Shown: positions 8,442 through 16,612 of the stretch, piece after piece
How the letters are laid out: each line of letters starts with the position of its first letter
Position numbering within the stretch: position 1 is the first letter of the stretch
Source of the DNA: Massilia sp. H6
Lineage (GTDB): Bacteria > Pseudomonadota > Gammaproteobacteria > Burkholderiales > Burkholderiaceae_D
Reading direction: 5' to 3'
NCBI RefSeq assembly: GCF_024802625.1
Contig: NZ_CP103371.1
Location: 3,162,001 to 3,226,000 of the forward strand
Length of the DNA: 64,000 nucleotides
The notes under the pieces: generated by a model
What the model saw: only the letters and a program-made list of their open reading frames with translations
Told to the model about the DNA's origin: nothing
Database searches by the model: none
Translations under genes and position numbers: made by a program

Positions 8442-9563
8442 TCAGTCCAGCGACTGCAGGATCGGCTGCAGGATGGCCGCGCCGAGCGCGCTGCTTCTCG
8501 CGCCGTTCCAGCCCGTGTGCGGATCCGGCAGGTCGGCATTGTCCTTGAATGGCATCTCCAGCGTCAGCGCAAGGCATTTGAACGTGTGGCCGATATATTT
8601 CGACGCCAGGGTCAACAGCTCTTCGTTGTATTTGCTGGCTGCGTAACCATAGACGTTCTGGAAGTCCGGGCTGGCCGCCATGTAGTGCTGCACGAACGCG
8701 CTCTGGCGCGCCTGGCGTTCCGGCGTGAAGTCGGCCAGCATCTCGTTGCCTGCCACGAAGTTGTACGGCAGTGCTTCGTCGCCATGGATGTCGAAGAACA
8801 TGTCGACGCCAGTCTCGTGGATCTTGCTCTTCACGCACAGCACTTCCGGGCTGCGCTCAAGCGAGGGATTCATCCACTCGCGATTGAGGTTGGCGCCAGC
8901 CGCGTTGGTACGCAGGTTGCCGCGCACCGAGCCGTCCGGGTTCATGTTCGGTACGATGTAGAACACGGCGCGCTGCAACAGCTTGCGCGCGACCGGGTTG
9001 GCGCTGTCGAGCAGCGCGTCCATCATGCCTTCGATAAACCATTCGGCCATGGTTTCACCTGGATGCTGGCGCGCAATGACCCAGATCTTCTTTTCCGCTT
9101 GCGGGTTGCCGATCACGACCAGGTTCATGTCGCGGCCATCGATCGTGGTGCCGATGTCATGCACGCGGGCGACCGGGTTTTCGGCCACTTCGCCCAGCAG
9201 GCGCAGGTGGCGTTCCCAGGTATAGGGCTCGAAATAGGCGTAGTAGATGCTGTCGAGCTCGGGCGTATGCTGCACCGTCATGACCTGCCCATCGAAGCTG
9301 GTCGGGACCCGGAACCAGTTCTCGGTGTCATAGCTCGCAGCCACCTGGTAATTCTCGAAACCCTTGGGATAGGTGGCCTGCCCGGCATTGAGAAAACGCA
9401 TGGTACAGGCCTGTCCACGCGCGCCCTGCAGGCGGAAATGGAACCACTGGTGGATGTCGGCGTGCGAGTCCTTGCGCAGGTTCAGGTCAATCGCTTTCGG
9501 GTTGTCCGCGCTGAGCACCTCGATGGCGCCGGAATCGAAGGTCTGGCTGATTTTGATGGGCAT
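8442..9563 (-). CDS. M14-family zinc carboxypeptidase
   Basis: A 373-residue cytosolic-type protein. Residues 1-130 form a beta-rich N-terminal domain (ADIHQWFHFRLQGARGQ) typical of the cytosolic carboxypeptidase-like M14D branch. The catalytic domain has the zinc motif ARQHPGETMAEWF (His and Glu) near residue 170, NMNPDGSVRGNLRTNAAGANLNREW in two pieces near 215-235 with the substrate Asn/Arg pair, and FFDIHGDEALPYNF with the third ligand His. Related enzymes remove C-terminal residues such as glutamates. It follows a 134-aa unknown gene by 42 bases and precedes the CYTH gene by 4, so it looks like part of one operon. No signal peptide is present. Confidence 0.9.
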   Translation of the reverse strand: MPIKISQTFDSGAIEVLSADNPKAIDLNLRKDSHADIHQWFHFRLQGARGQACTMRFLNAGQATYPKGFENYQVAASYDTENWFRVPTSFDGQVMTVQHTPELDSIYYAYFEPYTWERHLRLLGEVAENPVARVHDIGTTIDGRDMNLVVIGNPQAEKKIWVIARQHPGETMAEWFIEGMMDALLDSANPVARKLLQRAVFYIVPNMNPDGSVRGNLRTNAAGANLNREWMNPSLERSPEVLCVKSKIHETGVDMFFDIHGDEALPYNFVAGNEMLADFTPERQARQSAFVQHYMAASPDFQNVYGYAASKYNEELLTLASKYIGHTFKCLALTLEMPFKDNADLPDPHTGWNGARSSALGAAILQPILQSLD

Positions 9564-9605
9564 GGTAAATCCTTCATTGTCGGTTCAAACGAACGCACTC
9601 CAGGA

Positions 9606-10010
9606 TCACTGTGCGTCGAGGTCGATCAGGTCCTTGCTATACATGGTCATGACCTGGCGCAGCAGTTCGACGTTGGCGCGGTCCAGCACCAGCGTCAGGT
9701 CTTCCTTGCTGTTGAGCGCGAAATGCATCCGGATTGCACCCGGCAATTCCTTGCACATTACATATTCGGCGCGCGGGGTGTAGGGATTGTCCCAATCCTG
9801 CTGCGTGATGGCCGGCGGCGCTGGCGGCGGCGCCAGCGACGGATCGCGGTTTACCGGCAGGTGCTTGAGCAGCCAGAACACGATCGTCGCAGGGACCTGG
9901 ATGCACAGGTCGCTGGCGCCCTTGGTGGAGAACTTGGTGAGCAACAGGTTACCGACCCGGTCGCATGACATGGAGAGGCTTTTGACTTGACGAATTACCG
10001 CTGGTTTCAC
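9606..10010 (-). CDS. Hypothetical protein, 134 aa
   Basis: I do not recognise a family. The protein starts MKPAVIRQVKSLSMSCDRVGN and has a proline-rich stretch (SLAPPPAPPAITQQDWDNP) near residues 58-76. It ends with an amphipathic region, LDRANVELLRQVMTMYSKDL. No signal peptide or membrane helix is evident; a hydrophobic piece (IVFWLLKHLPV) is too short to span a membrane reliably. It lies 42 bases upstream of the M14 peptidase gene on the same strand and is probably the first gene of that operon. Codon use is like its neighbours, so I regard it as real. Confidence 0.65.
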   Translation of the reverse strand: MKPAVIRQVKSLSMSCDRVGNLLLTKFSTKGASDLCIQVPATIVFWLLKHLPVNRDPSLAPPPAPPAITQQDWDNPYTPRAEYVMCKELPGAIRMHFALNSKEDLTLVLDRANVELLRQVMTMYSKDLIDLDAQ

Positions 10011-10089
10011 GACGATGTCCCTGCTGAAAAGTTTGAAAAAGGCGCAGCGATTCTACCGCATCCCTTCGTCAAATTGTGTGGTATCGGAA

Positions 10090-10119
10090 ACAAAACGGGG
10101 GAGCCTGCCTGGCTCCCCC
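10090..10119 (-). terminator. Intrinsic terminator of the KGG-domain gene
   Basis: Stem GGGGGAGCC / GGCTCCCCC with a 5-base loop. Read on the minus strand it is followed by GTTTTGTTT. It lies about 70 bases after the KGG gene stop. Confidence 0.8.
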
Positions 10120-10186
10120 TTGCACTTCCATCAGGACGCCCTTGACTACTTGGGGCCTACCGGCCCGGCGCAGTCATGGCACGGGC

Positions 10187-10498
10187 CTACTCTTTCGAGC
10201 CGCCGCGATTGCCCCCCTGTGCGCCACGGCTGCCCTTGGCGGAGGCAGTCGATGCGCTACCCGAGCCGGCACTGGCCGACTGGCGATTGCCATGACTCAT
10301 GCTTCCGGCACGGCGTGCTTCTTCCGAAGTGAATTCGTGGGCAGTACCCTTGGCGTGAGCCGCCTTGCCGCCCTGGCTGGCAATTTCGCGCTGGCGCGCC
10401 GGATCCATCGAAGCGAATCCGCGGTTGCGGGTGCCGCTGCTCTGGCTGCTCCCACCCTGGCTGCTTCCCTGCTTGTTACCTTGGTTACTCGAGGCCAT
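10187..10498 (-). CDS. KGG-repeat general stress protein, 103 aa
   Basis: The ATG at 10498 is preceded by GGGAGAAGATGATC, a good ribosome site, which selects it over a longer upstream frame. The protein is very hydrophilic and Gly/Ser/Gln-rich. Its centre, GFASMDPARQREIASQGGKA, and then HEFTSEEARRAGSMSHGN are the con-10/KGG stress-induced repeats (consensus GFASMD..K..EIA.KGGKAAH). These proteins are disordered and linked to desiccation or general stress in the family; the mechanism is unknown. The gene is transcribed away from another hydrophilic protein across a 342-base region with mirrored motifs, and has its own terminator. Confidence 0.85.
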   Translation of the reverse strand: MASSNQGNKQGSSQGGSSQSSGTRNRGFASMDPARQREIASQGGKAAHAKGTAHEFTSEEARRAGSMSHGNRQSASAGSGSASTASAKGSRGAQGGNRGGSKE

Positions 10499-10840
10499 GA
10501 TCATCTTCTCCCAGTTTACTTTGGTCCGCCGCTTCATGCGGCAGGAATGCACCATCTGCTGACGCTCCCAGATGAGCGGATGGCGAAAGTCATCTTAGGC
10601 ATGCCTGGTGGATGAGGGTATAGGACGCTATCAGATGACTTTGTAGGACTTCACGCGACAGAAAATGCACATGCGAAACTCTACTTCCAGTCGACAACAA
10701 ACCCTTCAGTGACAGTCCTACACGTTCCCCCTACGTCTTCCTATACTGGAACTGCGCGGACACGCGCATCATGTCCTTGTCAGGCGGCGCGCGCGCATGC
10801 CTAAAGAACAGCTCGCCGCCCACCATCACACGGAGTCGAT
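10499..10840. promoter_or_regulatory. Divergent intergenic region with mirrored GTAGGAC/GTATAGGA motifs
   Basis: No gene is seen here. GTAGGACTTCAC (10643-10654, plus strand) is mirrored by GTAGGACTGTCAC on the minus strand at 10709-10721. GTATAGGAC near 10617 (plus) is mirrored by GTATAGGAAGAC on the minus strand near 10737-10748. The pairs are placed roughly symmetrically between the two stress-type genes, so they may be binding sites or promoter elements of a shared regulator. Confidence 0.45.
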
Positions 10841-11641
10841 ATGGATGCGAACGAACGTAGCGAGATGAATAATCAGACCGACAATGGCGCGAATGAGAAA
10901 TGGACGCCTGGGGCCAAGGGTACGACGACCAGCGGTCCGCCAGACCATACCTACCCGTTGGGTGACACCGGTCCCCAGCAAGGTATCAACGACAGCCACC
11001 AGCGTCAGATGGCACTGCATTCGGACGCCTGGGGCAGGCTTGAGCAGCCGGTGGGTCGCCGCGATCCGCATTCCGGCACCGACCTGCTGGCGCCGTCGGC
11101 ACAACAGCACGACAACAGTCAGGTCGCGGATCGGATGAACCCGCAGAACCCGGCGCATCCGCAGCTACAGGGCGGATCGCTTGGGCGCCATCACGATATG
11201 GCAGCCGGAACCTATCAGGCACCGGGCGTGGCCGAACAATCCTTTTATTCCAACCAGCAAAGCGCCACGAATGGCGGCGAAGGGACAGGCATGGCAACAG
11301 CACACCCGCAGGACAATCAGGAGCACGGTCGGCAACAGGACGGTCAAGCGTCGGACAGCGCGCAGCAAGGCACCGAGCACGGCGACGTGCGCGACGAGGG
11401 AAGTCTTCACGTGCACAAGTCGAACTACAGCGCCGGCGGCCTGCCGCGCAGCCCGGGCAACACTGGCCCAGGCAACGACGAGCCGGCATGGCACCCGGCA
11501 CAGGGCCGGGATGCAGAAAAAAATCCGGTACACCAGTCGAACGACCTTGCTGGCGGCTTGCCGAAAAGTCCCGCGGGTGCGAACCAGCTGGCGGGTGACC
11601 GCAAGATGGATGACGATACGGGGTTTTCCCGGAGTTACTGA
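10841..11641 (+). CDS. Hypothetical disordered hydrophilic protein, 266 aa
   Basis: I do not recognise a family. CGGAG sits 6-10 bases before the ATG. The protein has almost no hydrophobic stretches, is rich in Gln, Gly, Asn, Asp, His and Pro, and is predicted disordered by composition. It has an internal repeat: SNYSAGGLPRSP (residues 194-205) and SNDLAGGLPKSP (233-244). Such composition resembles hydrophilin-like, stress-induced proteins. It is divergent from the KGG-repeat gene, whose product is similar in character, so joint stress induction is plausible but inferred. It is followed closely by the convergent aldehyde dehydrogenase gene. Confidence 0.7.
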   Translation: MDANERSEMNNQTDNGANEKWTPGAKGTTTSGPPDHTYPLGDTGPQQGINDSHQRQMALHSDAWGRLEQPVGRRDPHSGTDLLAPSAQQHDNSQVADRMNPQNPAHPQLQGGSLGRHHDMAAGTYQAPGVAEQSFYSNQQSATNGGEGTGMATAHPQDNQEHGRQQDGQASDSAQQGTEHGDVRDEGSLHVHKSNYSAGGLPRSPGNTGPGNDEPAWHPAQGRDAEKNPVHQSNDLAGGLPKSPAGANQLAGDRKMDDDTGFSRSY

Positions 11642-11655
11642 ACAGCGCCTGGTCT

Positions 11656-13086
11656 CTACGGCGCTGTATAACTCGTCTTTACCGTGGTAAAGAACTCCAC
11701 AGCATGACTGCCCTGCTCGCGTGGGCCGTAGCTTGATGCCTTGGTGCCGCCAAACGGCACGTGGTAGTCCACGCCCGCGGTCGGCAGGTTGACCATCACC
11801 ATGCCGGCTTTCGCATGGCGCCTGAAATGGCTGGCGTGCTTGAGCGAGGCGGTGCAGATGCCGGCGGTCAGGCCAAACTCGGTATCGTTGGCCAGCGCCA
11901 GCGCATGTTCGTAGCCCTTGGCCGGAATCACCGAGGCGACCGGACCGAAAATTTCTTCGCGCGCATGGCGCATGCCCGGATCGCAATCCGCGAACAGCGC
12001 CGGGCTAAGAAAATAGCCGTCGGTTTCGCGTTGCAGGCGCTCGCCGCCACACACCAGGCGCGCGCCTTCTTCTTTTGCCATCGCGATGTACGACAGGTCT
12101 TGCTCGAGCTGCGAGGTGTCAACTACCGGGCCGATGTCAATGCCCGCCCCCAGGGCGTGGCCGACCTTCAGCGCCGCCATGCGCGCTGCCATGGCTTCTA
12201 TGAAGCGGCCATAGATGGCTTCGTCGACAATCAGGCGCGACGACGCCGTGCAGCGCTGGCCAGTGGAAAAGAATGAGCCCTGGATCGCCACCTCCACTGC
12301 AAGATCGAGGTCGGCATCGGCCAGCACCACCAGCGGGTTCTTGCCTCCCATTTCGAGCTGCACGCGGGCGCGGCGCCGGGCGCAGGCGAGCAGCACGCGT
12401 TCTCCGGTGGCAGTCGAGCCGGTGAAGCTGATGGCGTTCACGCGCGTGTCGTTCAGCATGGCTTCGCCCACCACCCTGCCCGGCCCCATTGCCAGGTTGA
12501 ACACACCCGGCGGCAGGCCGGCACGGCTGATGATCTCGGCCAGCGCCCAGGCGCTGCCAGGTACCAGTTCGGCCGGCTTGAACACGACTGTGTTGCCATA
12601 GGCAAGCGCTGGCGCGATCTTCCAGGCTGGAATTGCGATTGGGAAGTTCCAGGGGGCGATGATGCCGACCACGCCGACCGGCTCGCGCGAGACATCGACC
12701 TCGACCCCGGGTCGCACCGAGGCCAGCCGGTCGCCGCGCACCCGCAAGGCCTCTTGCGCATAGAACTTGAAGATCGCCCCGGCGCGCCCGACTTCACCGA
12801 TGGCTTCGGGTAGCGTCTTGCCCTCTTCGCGCGCCAGCAGTGCGCCCAGCTCGCCCTTGCGGGCCAGCAGCTCGCTGCCGATTGCGTCGAGCGCGTCCGC
12901 GCGACTTTGCACCCCCGACAAGGCCCAGCCTGGCGCCGCGTCATGTGCCGCGGCAACGGCCAGCGCGGCCTGCTCGGCCCCGGCACTGGCGTACTCGCCC
13001 ACGACGTCACTGCGGTCGGAAGGGCTGCGCGTGGTGGTCATGGCGGCGCCATCGACCCAGCGGCCGGCGATATACAGTTGTTTCAT
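11656..13086 (-). CDS. NAD(P)-dependent aldehyde dehydrogenase, ketoglutarate-semialdehyde type
   Basis: A 476-residue member of the aldehyde dehydrogenase superfamily. It has the cofactor and active-site landmarks APWNFPIAIPAWKIAPAL, FTGSTATGERV, the general base Glu in QLEMGGKNPLVV and the catalytic Cys in STGQRCTASSR near residue 280. The C-terminal AGMVMVNLPTAGVDYHVPFG and the following Gly-Pro-Arg-Glu-Gln stretch resemble 2-oxoglutarate semialdehyde (2,5-dioxopentanoate) dehydrogenases of sugar-acid breakdown, so that is my best guess. Succinate semialdehyde is an alternative. No sugar-acid genes are next to it, so context does not settle the substrate. The gene is monocistronic. Confidence 0.88.
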   Translation of the reverse strand: MKQLYIAGRWVDGAAMTTTRSPSDRSDVVGEYASAGAEQAALAVAAAHDAAPGWALSGVQSRADALDAIGSELLARKGELGALLAREEGKTLPEAIGEVGRAGAIFKFYAQEALRVRGDRLASVRPGVEVDVSREPVGVVGIIAPWNFPIAIPAWKIAPALAYGNTVVFKPAELVPGSAWALAEIISRAGLPPGVFNLAMGPGRVVGEAMLNDTRVNAISFTGSTATGERVLLACARRRARVQLEMGGKNPLVVLADADLDLAVEVAIQGSFFSTGQRCTASSRLIVDEAIYGRFIEAMAARMAALKVGHALGAGIDIGPVVDTSQLEQDLSYIAMAKEEGARLVCGGERLQRETDGYFLSPALFADCDPGMRHAREEIFGPVASVIPAKGYEHALALANDTEFGLTAGICTASLKHASHFRRHAKAGMVMVNLPTAGVDYHVPFGGTKASSYGPREQGSHAVEFFTTVKTSYTAP

Positions 13087-13331
13087 GTCGGTCCCGTTAT
13101 CCCGTTATCAAGAACATCACAAACCGCCAGTGTAGCAAACCGGGACGGTCGCAGGTTCGCCGCCAGTCCGCCGCGACCTGCTTGCGTCCGCAACCGAACA
13201 GGGCCTTGATGCAGCTCCAAGGCGCTGCCGCCGAAGGGAACCCGGCCGTCGCCGCCCGACTCCAACTTCACACAACACGCCCTGCCTTGCGCACATCGCG
13301 ACGGCATTGGCCCCTGCAGTGGAGATCCATC

Positions 13332-14327
13332 ATGTCTGCAATAAAAGATGACGCTAAAATTGCGGTCTCGGTAGTGGTGCATGCCTGTGGCCGCATCGAC
13401 CTGCTCGACCGCTGCCTCGATGCGCTGGTGCGCCAGCAGTTCCATCCGCGCCGCTACGACATCATCGTGGTCGACGACGAGCCCAACCACAACACTCTGC
13501 ACCTGGTCGCCGGCTGGCGCACCCGTACGCTGGACCGTGGGCCACGGCTGTCGTATGTGGCCAATCCCGGGCCGGGTGGTCCGCCTGCTGCGCTCAACCG
13601 CGGCTGGCGGGTGGCGCGCGCGCCCATCGTCGCCTTCACGCGCGACGACGTCGTGCCCGAGCCCGGCTGGCTGGCCGCCGGCCTGGCCGCCTGCGACGAC
13701 CGCACCGAGGTCGTCTGCGGACGGGTCCAGACGCTGATAGCGCCCCACCCGGCCGATGCGCAGCCCGGCGCGCACGCGCTTGAAGCGGCCGATTTCACCA
13801 GCGCCAGCTGCTTCTTGCGCAAGCCGGTACTCGAGCGCCTCGGCGGCTTCGACGAGCGCTTCGACATCCGTGGCAGCGACGCCGACATGTATTTTCGCCT
13901 GCTCGAGCACGGCATCGCCATCGCCCAGGCTCCGGTGGCGCTGGCGCTGCACCCGGTCGGTCCGGCACCTTGGGGCCAGAGCCTGCTGCGGGTTCGCCAC
14001 GAAGAATTCGACGCCCTGCTGTACAAGAAGCACCCTGCCCTGTACCGCCAGAAGGTAGAGCCGAGCCCGGCCTGGGACAATTATGTGGTGGCCGGGGTGC
14101 TGTTGCTGGCCCTGGTAAGCGCGCTGCTCGGCATGGATATCATGGCGGCGCTCGCATTCGGTGCCTGGCTGCTGCTCACCGCCCGGCGCTGCGCGCACAG
14201 CCTGCGCGGTGCAGCGCATACGCCCTCGCACGTGGCCGAGATGGTCGTCACCTCGGCCTTGCTGCCGCTGTTGACGGTGTTCTGGCGACTGGCCGGCGCG
14301 GTGCGCTACCGCGTCCGCTTCGCTTAA
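13332..14327 (+). CDS. Family 2 glycosyltransferase with C-terminal membrane helices
   Basis: A 331-residue protein; GGAGATCC before the ATG at 13332 decides the start over a much longer open frame. The GT-A fold opens with VSVVVHACGRIDLLDRCL and IIVVDDEPNHN, the nucleotide-binding Asp pair; PGPGGPPAALNRGW and AFTRDDVVPEPGW follow, and the acceptor region has SASCFLRKPVLERLGGFDERF. Two hydrophobic segments at about residues 255-290 suggest membrane attachment, and an Arg-rich tail ends the protein. It is probably a sugar transferase for a surface glycan. The next gene, a GT4 enzyme, begins 26 bases after its stop, and a GmhB-like phosphatase follows, so the three look like one operon. Confidence 0.88.
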   Translation: MSAIKDDAKIAVSVVVHACGRIDLLDRCLDALVRQQFHPRRYDIIVVDDEPNHNTLHLVAGWRTRTLDRGPRLSYVANPGPGGPPAALNRGWRVARAPIVAFTRDDVVPEPGWLAAGLAACDDRTEVVCGRVQTLIAPHPADAQPGAHALEAADFTSASCFLRKPVLERLGGFDERFDIRGSDADMYFRLLEHGIAIAQAPVALALHPVGPAPWGQSLLRVRHEEFDALLYKKHPALYRQKVEPSPAWDNYVVAGVLLLALVSALLGMDIMAALAFGAWLLLTARRCAHSLRGAAHTPSHVAEMVVTSALLPLLTVFWRLAGAVRYRVRFA

Positions 14328-14352
14328 GAGCCGGCATGGCGCGGGGGCGAGC

Positions 14353-15756
14353 ATGAGACTCGGCGATATCGAGACAATAGCGGCATCACGTACGCCGATT
14401 CGGCGCCTGCGCATCGCCCTGATCGGCGATTGCGCCGTAGTGGATACCGCGTCGGGTACCGCGTCGGGTACCGCGCCGGATACCGCGTCGGGTACCGCGT
14501 CGGGTACCGCGTCGGATAGCGCACCATGCACGGCTCCTGCTGTCGAACAAGGCATCCACCTGGTCCAGCTTGCCCATGAACTGGCCCGTGCCGGCCATGC
14601 AGTCGACATCTTCACGCGCCGCGTCACCCCGGGGCCGCACCAACTGGCACAGCTGGGCAAGGGCATTCGCCTCATCCGCATACCAGCCGGCCCACCGGGC
14701 CTTGTTTGCGCCGACTTGAGGCCGGACCGAATTGATGCCTTCTCTGATGCTTTCTCGCGCTGCGTCGCCCGCTTCGTGCGGCGCCAGCCCGGTCGCTACG
14801 ATATCGCACACGCCTACTTCTTCATGGCAGGCATGGTCGCCCGGCACCTGAAAGACGCGCTCGGCCTGCCCTTCGTGCTTACCTTGCATGCGCCGGGCCG
14901 GGCCCAACAGCGTGCCCGGCTCGCCGGCGAAGCCCTGGCCCTGGCCCGCGCCCGTATCGAAGGCGAGCTCGTGCGGGCAGCCGACCGCATCATTGCCGAG
15001 TCCCCGCAAGAGCGCAGCGACCTGCGACAACTGCATGGCGAAGGCTGCGGCATGCCGGGCTCCCGCATCGAGCTTGTTCCACGCGGCTTTTCACCTGCAG
15101 AACTGTGGCCGGTGCCGATGCCCGAGGCCCGCGCCCGGCTTGGTCTCGAGCCCGGCCGTTTCATCGTGCTCCAGCTCGGACGCATCGCCCCGCGCAAGGG
15201 CGTCGATACCGTCATCCATGGCCTCGCCATGCTGCGCCACCGTCATGGCATCGGTGCCCAGCTGCTGGTCGTGGGAGGCGAAGCCGGCGTCGCCAGTGAC
15301 CACACTGGCCCGGAACTGGCGCGGCTGCGCAATTTTGCGACCGGGCTCGGGATCGCAGCCCAGGTGCGCTTTACCGGCCAGCGGCCGCGCGCCACGCTGC
15401 GCGATTACTACAGCGCTGCCGAGGTATTCGCCTGCACGCCCTGGTACGAGCCTTTCGGCATCACCCCGATCGAAGCCATGGCCTGCGCGCGCCCGGTGGT
15501 CGGGTCCGAAGTAGGTGGCATCAAGAGCACAATCGACGACGGGGTGACCGGCTTTTTGGTTCCCTCGCGCGATCCCGAAGCGCTGGCCGAGCGCCTGGCG
15601 CGGCTGCACCGCCATCCAGAACTGGCGCGCGCCATGGGCGAAGCCGGCCGGCGCCGCGCTTGCGAGCACGCCACCTGGCACCAGCTTGCGGCGCAACTGC
15701 ATGCCATTTACGCCGACGTCGTACAAGAAAATCTCCTGGCCACCCATCCAACCTGA
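14353..15756 (+). CDS. Family 4 (GT-B) glycosyltransferase with a repeat-expanded N-terminal loop
   Basis: A 467-residue retaining GT-B enzyme. The N-terminal Rossmann domain starts RLRIALIGDCAVV and resumes at GIHLVQLAHELARAGHAVD. The C-terminal donor domain has LQLGRIAPRKGVDTVIHGLA near residue 275 and FACTPWYEPFGITPIEAMAC near 360, the E-x7-E type motif, then VGSEVGGIKSTIDDGVTG. Between beta-1 and alpha-1, residues 31-54 are a six-unit repeat of (G/D)TAS tetrapeptides. Related GT4 enzymes usually have a glycine-rich GG(x)n substrate loop there. Whether activity survives is unknown. The substrate is unknown; the neighbours (GT2, GmhB-like phosphatase) suggest a heptose-containing surface glycan. 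Confidence 0.88.
   Translation: MRLGDIETIAASRTPIRRLRIALIGDCAVVDTASGTASGTAPDTASGTASGTASDSAPCTAPAVEQGIHLVQLAHELARAGHAVDIFTRRVTPGPHQLAQLGKGIRLIRIPAGPPGLVCADLRPDRIDAFSDAFSRCVARFVRRQPGRYDIAHAYFFMAGMVARHLKDALGLPFVLTLHAPGRAQQRARLAGEALALARARIEGELVRAADRIIAESPQERSDLRQLHGEGCGMPGSRIELVPRGFSPAELWPVPMPEARARLGLEPGRFIVLQLGRIAPRKGVDTVIHGLAMLRHRHGIGAQLLVVGGEAGVASDHTGPELARLRNFATGLGIAAQVRFTGQRPRATLRDYYSAAEVFACTPWYEPFGITPIEAMACARPVVGSEVGGIKSTIDDGVTGFLVPSRDPEALAERLARLHRHPELARAMGEAGRRRACEHATWHQLAAQLHAIYADVVQENLLATHPT
14443..14514. repeat. In-frame 12-bp tandem repeat (6 units) in the GT4 gene
   Basis: Six consecutive 12-base units close to GGTACCGCGTCG (variants start GA or have CCG). Each codes for Gly/Asp-Thr-Ala-Ser/Pro; a degenerate seventh unit (GATAGCGCACCA) follows. 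Length changes would keep the frame. Confidence 0.95.
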
Positions 15757-15865
15757 GTATTCCCCGCGCAATGAAGACAAGACTCCCCTGCTTCACCCTT
15801 GCCCGGCCGATCCCTGCCACCGGTCCGGCAGGCGGTTCACGCCGGTCGCCATGTGCGTACGCGCC

Positions 15866-16435
15866 ATGAAGGCGGTCTTTCTCGACCAGGACGGCACCCT
15901 GGTGGACGACCTGCCCTATAACGTCGAGCCGCGCCGCATCCGCCTGGTGAGCGGCGCCGGCGCAGCCCTGCGGCTGCTGGCCAGGCTCGACTACCGCTTT
16001 TTCGTCGTGACCAACCAGTCCGGCATCGCGCATGGCTGTTTCGACGAAGACGCGATGGGCCCGGTCGCCGACCGGCTGGCCGACTTGCTGTCCCGCGAAC
16101 ACCTGACAATGGATGGCTTCTACTACTGCCCGCATCACCCCCTGGGCACGGTAGGAGACTACGCCATGGTCTGCGCCTGCCGCAAGCCTTCGCCGGGCAT
16201 GCTGCTGAAAGCGGCGCACGAGCACGGCATCGACCTGCGCTCGTCCTGGATGGTGGGCGACATCCTGCATGATGTAGAAGCCGGCAACCGCGCCGGCTGC
16301 CGAACGCTGCTGATCGACAATGGCAACGAAACCGAGTGGCGGCTGGGACCGCGACGGGTGCCAACGCGAATGGCGCCGGATTTGTATGCGGCGGCGGTGC
16401 TGATTGCCAGCCATGGTGCGGCGCGCCAAGGCTAG
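15866..16435 (+). CDS. HAD-superfamily phosphatase, GmhB-like (heptose bisphosphate phosphatase / HisB-N type)
   Basis: A 189-residue HAD-IIIA enzyme. Motif I is FLDQDGTLVDD with the two catalytic Asp residues; motif II is VVTNQSG; the zinc site is YYCPHHPLG plus CACRKPSPGML (Cys, His, Cys, Cys as in GmhB); motif III/IV is WMVGDILHDVEAGNRAGC. GmhB removes a phosphate from D-glycero-D-manno-heptose 1,7-bisphosphate; HisB-type histidinol phosphatase is the alternative. The two glycosyltransferase genes upstream favour a sugar role. An ATG at 15851 would add five residues; I prefer 15866 because MKAVFLDQDGT is the usual beginning. Assignment to heptose is inferred. Confidence 0.85.
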   Translation: MKAVFLDQDGTLVDDLPYNVEPRRIRLVSGAGAALRLLARLDYRFFVVTNQSGIAHGCFDEDAMGPVADRLADLLSREHLTMDGFYYCPHHPLGTVGDYAMVCACRKPSPGMLLKAAHEHGIDLRSSWMVGDILHDVEAGNRAGCRTLLIDNGNETEWRLGPRRVPTRMAPDLYAAAVLIASHGAARQG

Positions 16436-16484
16436 CCTGACCAGCAGCATGTTCCGTCCGAAGACAGCAGGCTCTCCAAAAATC

Positions 16485-16503
16485 CTGTCGGAAATTCTTA
16501 CAG
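16485..16503. promoter_or_regulatory. Possible activator site (CTGT-N11-ACAG dyad) upstream of the PEP-CTERM gene
   Basis: CTGTCGGAAATTCTTACAG is a short dyad about 60 bases upstream of a sigma-54 promoter; TCTTACAGC recurs at 16516-16524. PEP-CTERM genes are known to be activated by the PrsK/PrsR system with RpoN, so this may be a PrsR site; that link is inferred. Confidence 0.4.
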
Positions 16504-16562
16504 CTCCCGCCGCGGTCTTACAGCGCTTTCCGCAGGTCCTTGATTTAAAAAGGGTGTTTCCC

Positions 16563-16578
16563 TGGCACTAAAATTGCA
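16563..16578 (+). promoter_or_regulatory. Sigma-54 (RpoN) promoter of the PEP-CTERM gene
   Basis: TGGCAC-TAAAA-TTGCA matches the -24/-12 consensus with the correct spacing and lies 35 bases upstream of the chosen ATG. Confidence 0.85.
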
Positions 16579-16612
16579 TAGTGTTGGTTACATCAACTTT
16601 TTAAGGATTGGT

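Noticed and set aside
8415-9968. A 517-codon plus-strand open frame
   Set aside because: Antisense to the M14 peptidase and the following unknown gene; no domain.
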